From IMG/VR virus record IMGVR_UViG_3300030380_003829, positions 1 to 29,373 of that record: a stretch of DNA of 29,373 nt; one strand, 5' to 3'. The first letter of the stretch is position 1. The number at the start of each line of letters is the position of its first letter. Shown piece by piece: positions 28,246 to 29,373 of the stretch. Origin of the DNA: a virus. The notes under the pieces are model-generated. The model worked only from the letters and a program-made list of their open reading frames with translations. It did not search any database and was not told where the DNA came from. A program made the position numbers and the translations under genes.

Positions 28246-29373
28246 ATGGCAGGACAAGTCAAAAGTACCCCTACTTTTGCGCTAACGCCAAGTTCAGAAA
28301 GAACTCCGACAGCGCAAAATTATCTAACCAATGCAGATTTCGATTGGTTAAATCAATATTTACCTGACACTTACGAAAAAGAATTTGAGCGTTACGGTAA
28401 CAGAACTATCTCATCTTTCCTACGTATGGTAGGTGCTGAGATGCCTACTAACTCTGACTTAATTAAATGGGCAGAGCAAGGTAGACTACATACTAAATAC
28501 ACAAATGTTGGATCTGGCGGAGCTGGAGCAGCAGACCAAGTAACATTTCAAGTAAATGACGTGCTAGACCCCACGGCAGCAGAACAAGTTATTAGAGTTG
28601 GACAAACTGTAGTAATTGTACAAAACGACGGATCTGGTTCTAACAAAGCTGTTGTAAGTGCTGTAAACAATGCCGCTGGTGGTAGAGGTCAGTTCACAGC
28701 CGACTTCTACGAAGCAGGTGGTTTAGTAACTGCGGGAACTGGAGTAGGTAATGCTGATGTTACAGTATTTATTTATGGATCAGAATTTAAAAAAGGAACA
28801 GCCGGAATGGACGGTTCTCTTGAATCAAATGATTTCATCTTTGACAATAAGCCAATTATCATCAAGGATACTTACAATGTATCTGGATCAGACATGGCCC
28901 AAATTGGATGGATTGAAATTACAACTGAAGACGGTGGAACTGGATACCTTTGGTACCTTAAATCTGAGCATGAAACAAGACTTAGATTTGATGACTATTT
29001 AGAAACAGCAATGATTGAAGCTGTACCTGCTGAGCAAAACTCAGGAGCTGCTGCCATTTTGGGTAGCGCTGGTGCTGCTGCTGATCCAGGAGCTGGATCT
29101 GATGGTATTTTTTACGCTGTACAACAAAGAGGTAATATCTGGGACGGTGGAAACCCAACAGTATTAGCTGACTTTGACAATGTAATTAGTCGTCTAGACA
29201 AGCAAGGAGCAATTGAAGAAAACGTACTATTCGTTGATCGTCAGTTTGCTTTTGATATCGATGATATGTTAGCTGCACAAAACTCTTACGGAGCAGGTGG
29301 TACTTCATATGGTCTTTTTGACAATGACGAAGAGATGGCGTTAAACTTAGGTTTTTCTGGATTCAGAAGAGGT
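28246..29373 (+). CDS. Major capsid protein, 3' end beyond window
   Basis: The frame is open from ATG 28246 to the window end (376 codons visible). It begins MAGQVKSTPTFALTPSSERT. The FERYGNRTISSFLRMVGAEM segment (about 47-66) followed by SDLIKWAEQGRLH is an N-terminal pattern I have seen in major capsid proteins of uncultured marine phages. The body is Gly/Ala/Asp-rich with the mixed alpha/beta look of HK97-type capsid proteins. The codons look regular and unambiguous, as expected of a highly expressed gene. The HK97 fold is inferred from family and position after portal and scaffold. Confidence 0.85.
   Translation, partial: MAGQVKSTPTFALTPSSERTPTAQNYLTNADFDWLNQYLPDTYEKEFERYGNRTISSFLRMVGAEMPTNSDLIKWAEQGRLHTKYTNVGSGGAGAADQVTFQVNDVLDPTAAEQVIRVGQTVVIVQNDGSGSNKAVVSAVNNAAGGRGQFTADFYEAGGLVTAGTGVGNADVTVFIYGSEFKKGTAGMDGSLESNDFIFDNKPIIIKDTYNVSGSDMAQIGWIEITTEDGGTGYLWYLKSEHETRLRFDDYLETAMIEAVPAEQNSGAAAILGSAGAAADPGAGSDGIFYAVQQRGNIWDGGNPTVLADFDNVISRLDKQGAIEENVLFVDRQFAFDIDDMLAAQNSYGAGGTSYGLFDNDEEMALNLGFSGFRRG

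Noticed and set aside
1-29373. CRISPR arrays, insertion sequences, integrase or complete ribosomal RNA
   Set aside because: I looked for regularly spaced direct repeats, transposase or integrase motifs and rRNA-like stretches and found none. The repeats present are either coding (GGC, LamG) or short regulatory words.

Overview
The window is part of a tailed double-stranded DNA phage genome, most likely an uncultured marine phage of a Bacteroidota (flavobacterium-like) host. The host call rests on three things. The DNA is AT-rich. Start codons sit behind A/T-rich leaders and almost never behind a Shine-Dalgarno sequence. Several transcription units begin just after copies of TAnnTTTG, the -7 promoter element described for Flavobacterium and Bacteroides. 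The virion module (terminase, portal, scaffold-like protein, capsid protein, tail fibres, endolysin) establishes that it is a phage. No integrase, DNA polymerase or complete tRNA is visible.

Left arm (1-5506, minus strand). Eighteen short, tightly packed genes form three apparent operons, each ending in a hairpin terminator (4762-4736, 2725-2697, 41-15). The last operon is a recombination cassette: an ERF-type annealing protein, a RecE-like PD-(D/E)XK exonuclease and a small protein with an SSB-type C-terminal tip, preceded by a stand-alone protein that resembles DnaA domain IV. The middle operon holds small unknown genes and a short tRNA-like element (acceptor stem plus T-arm only).

Divergent control region (5507-5970). 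This gene-free stretch holds a minus-strand promoter, an AT palindrome, an inverted repeat, three stem-loops, C/A-rich low-complexity DNA and a DnaA-box match. It is my best candidate for a replication origin or the main regulatory region. Two small plus-strand genes and a terminator follow, then a second repeat-bearing intergenic region (6381-6733) with the promoter for the chaperonin operon.

Chaperonin operon (6734-9594, plus). It contains a nearly full-length GroEL without the Gly-Gly-Met tail, a 56-residue overlapping gene, a PAPS-reductase-like PP-loop protein that looks like an insertion, and a GroES. A convergent minus-strand winged-helix protein follows (9560-10012).

Right arm (10052-29373, plus). 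A two-helix membrane protein is followed by ten tiny genes, mostly Lys/Arg-rich (10481-12408), including a 26-residue CDGSH-type iron-sulfur motif peptide. Then come a virion-like protein, a fibre with a cupredoxin-like domain, two Gly-rich fibres flanking a Trp-rich coiled-coil protein, and a fibre with three LamG-like domains. A lysis block (membrane proteins, M15 endolysin, 3TM-type holin) comes next. The packaging and head block is a second GroES-like protein, a possible small terminase, the large terminase, portal, acidic scaffold-like protein and major capsid protein, which is cut by the window end.

Inferred working: the left arm acts early in recombination and replication and the right arm makes virions and lyses the cell. 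The phage chaperonin presumably folds phage proteins, with the capsid protein as the obvious candidate client.
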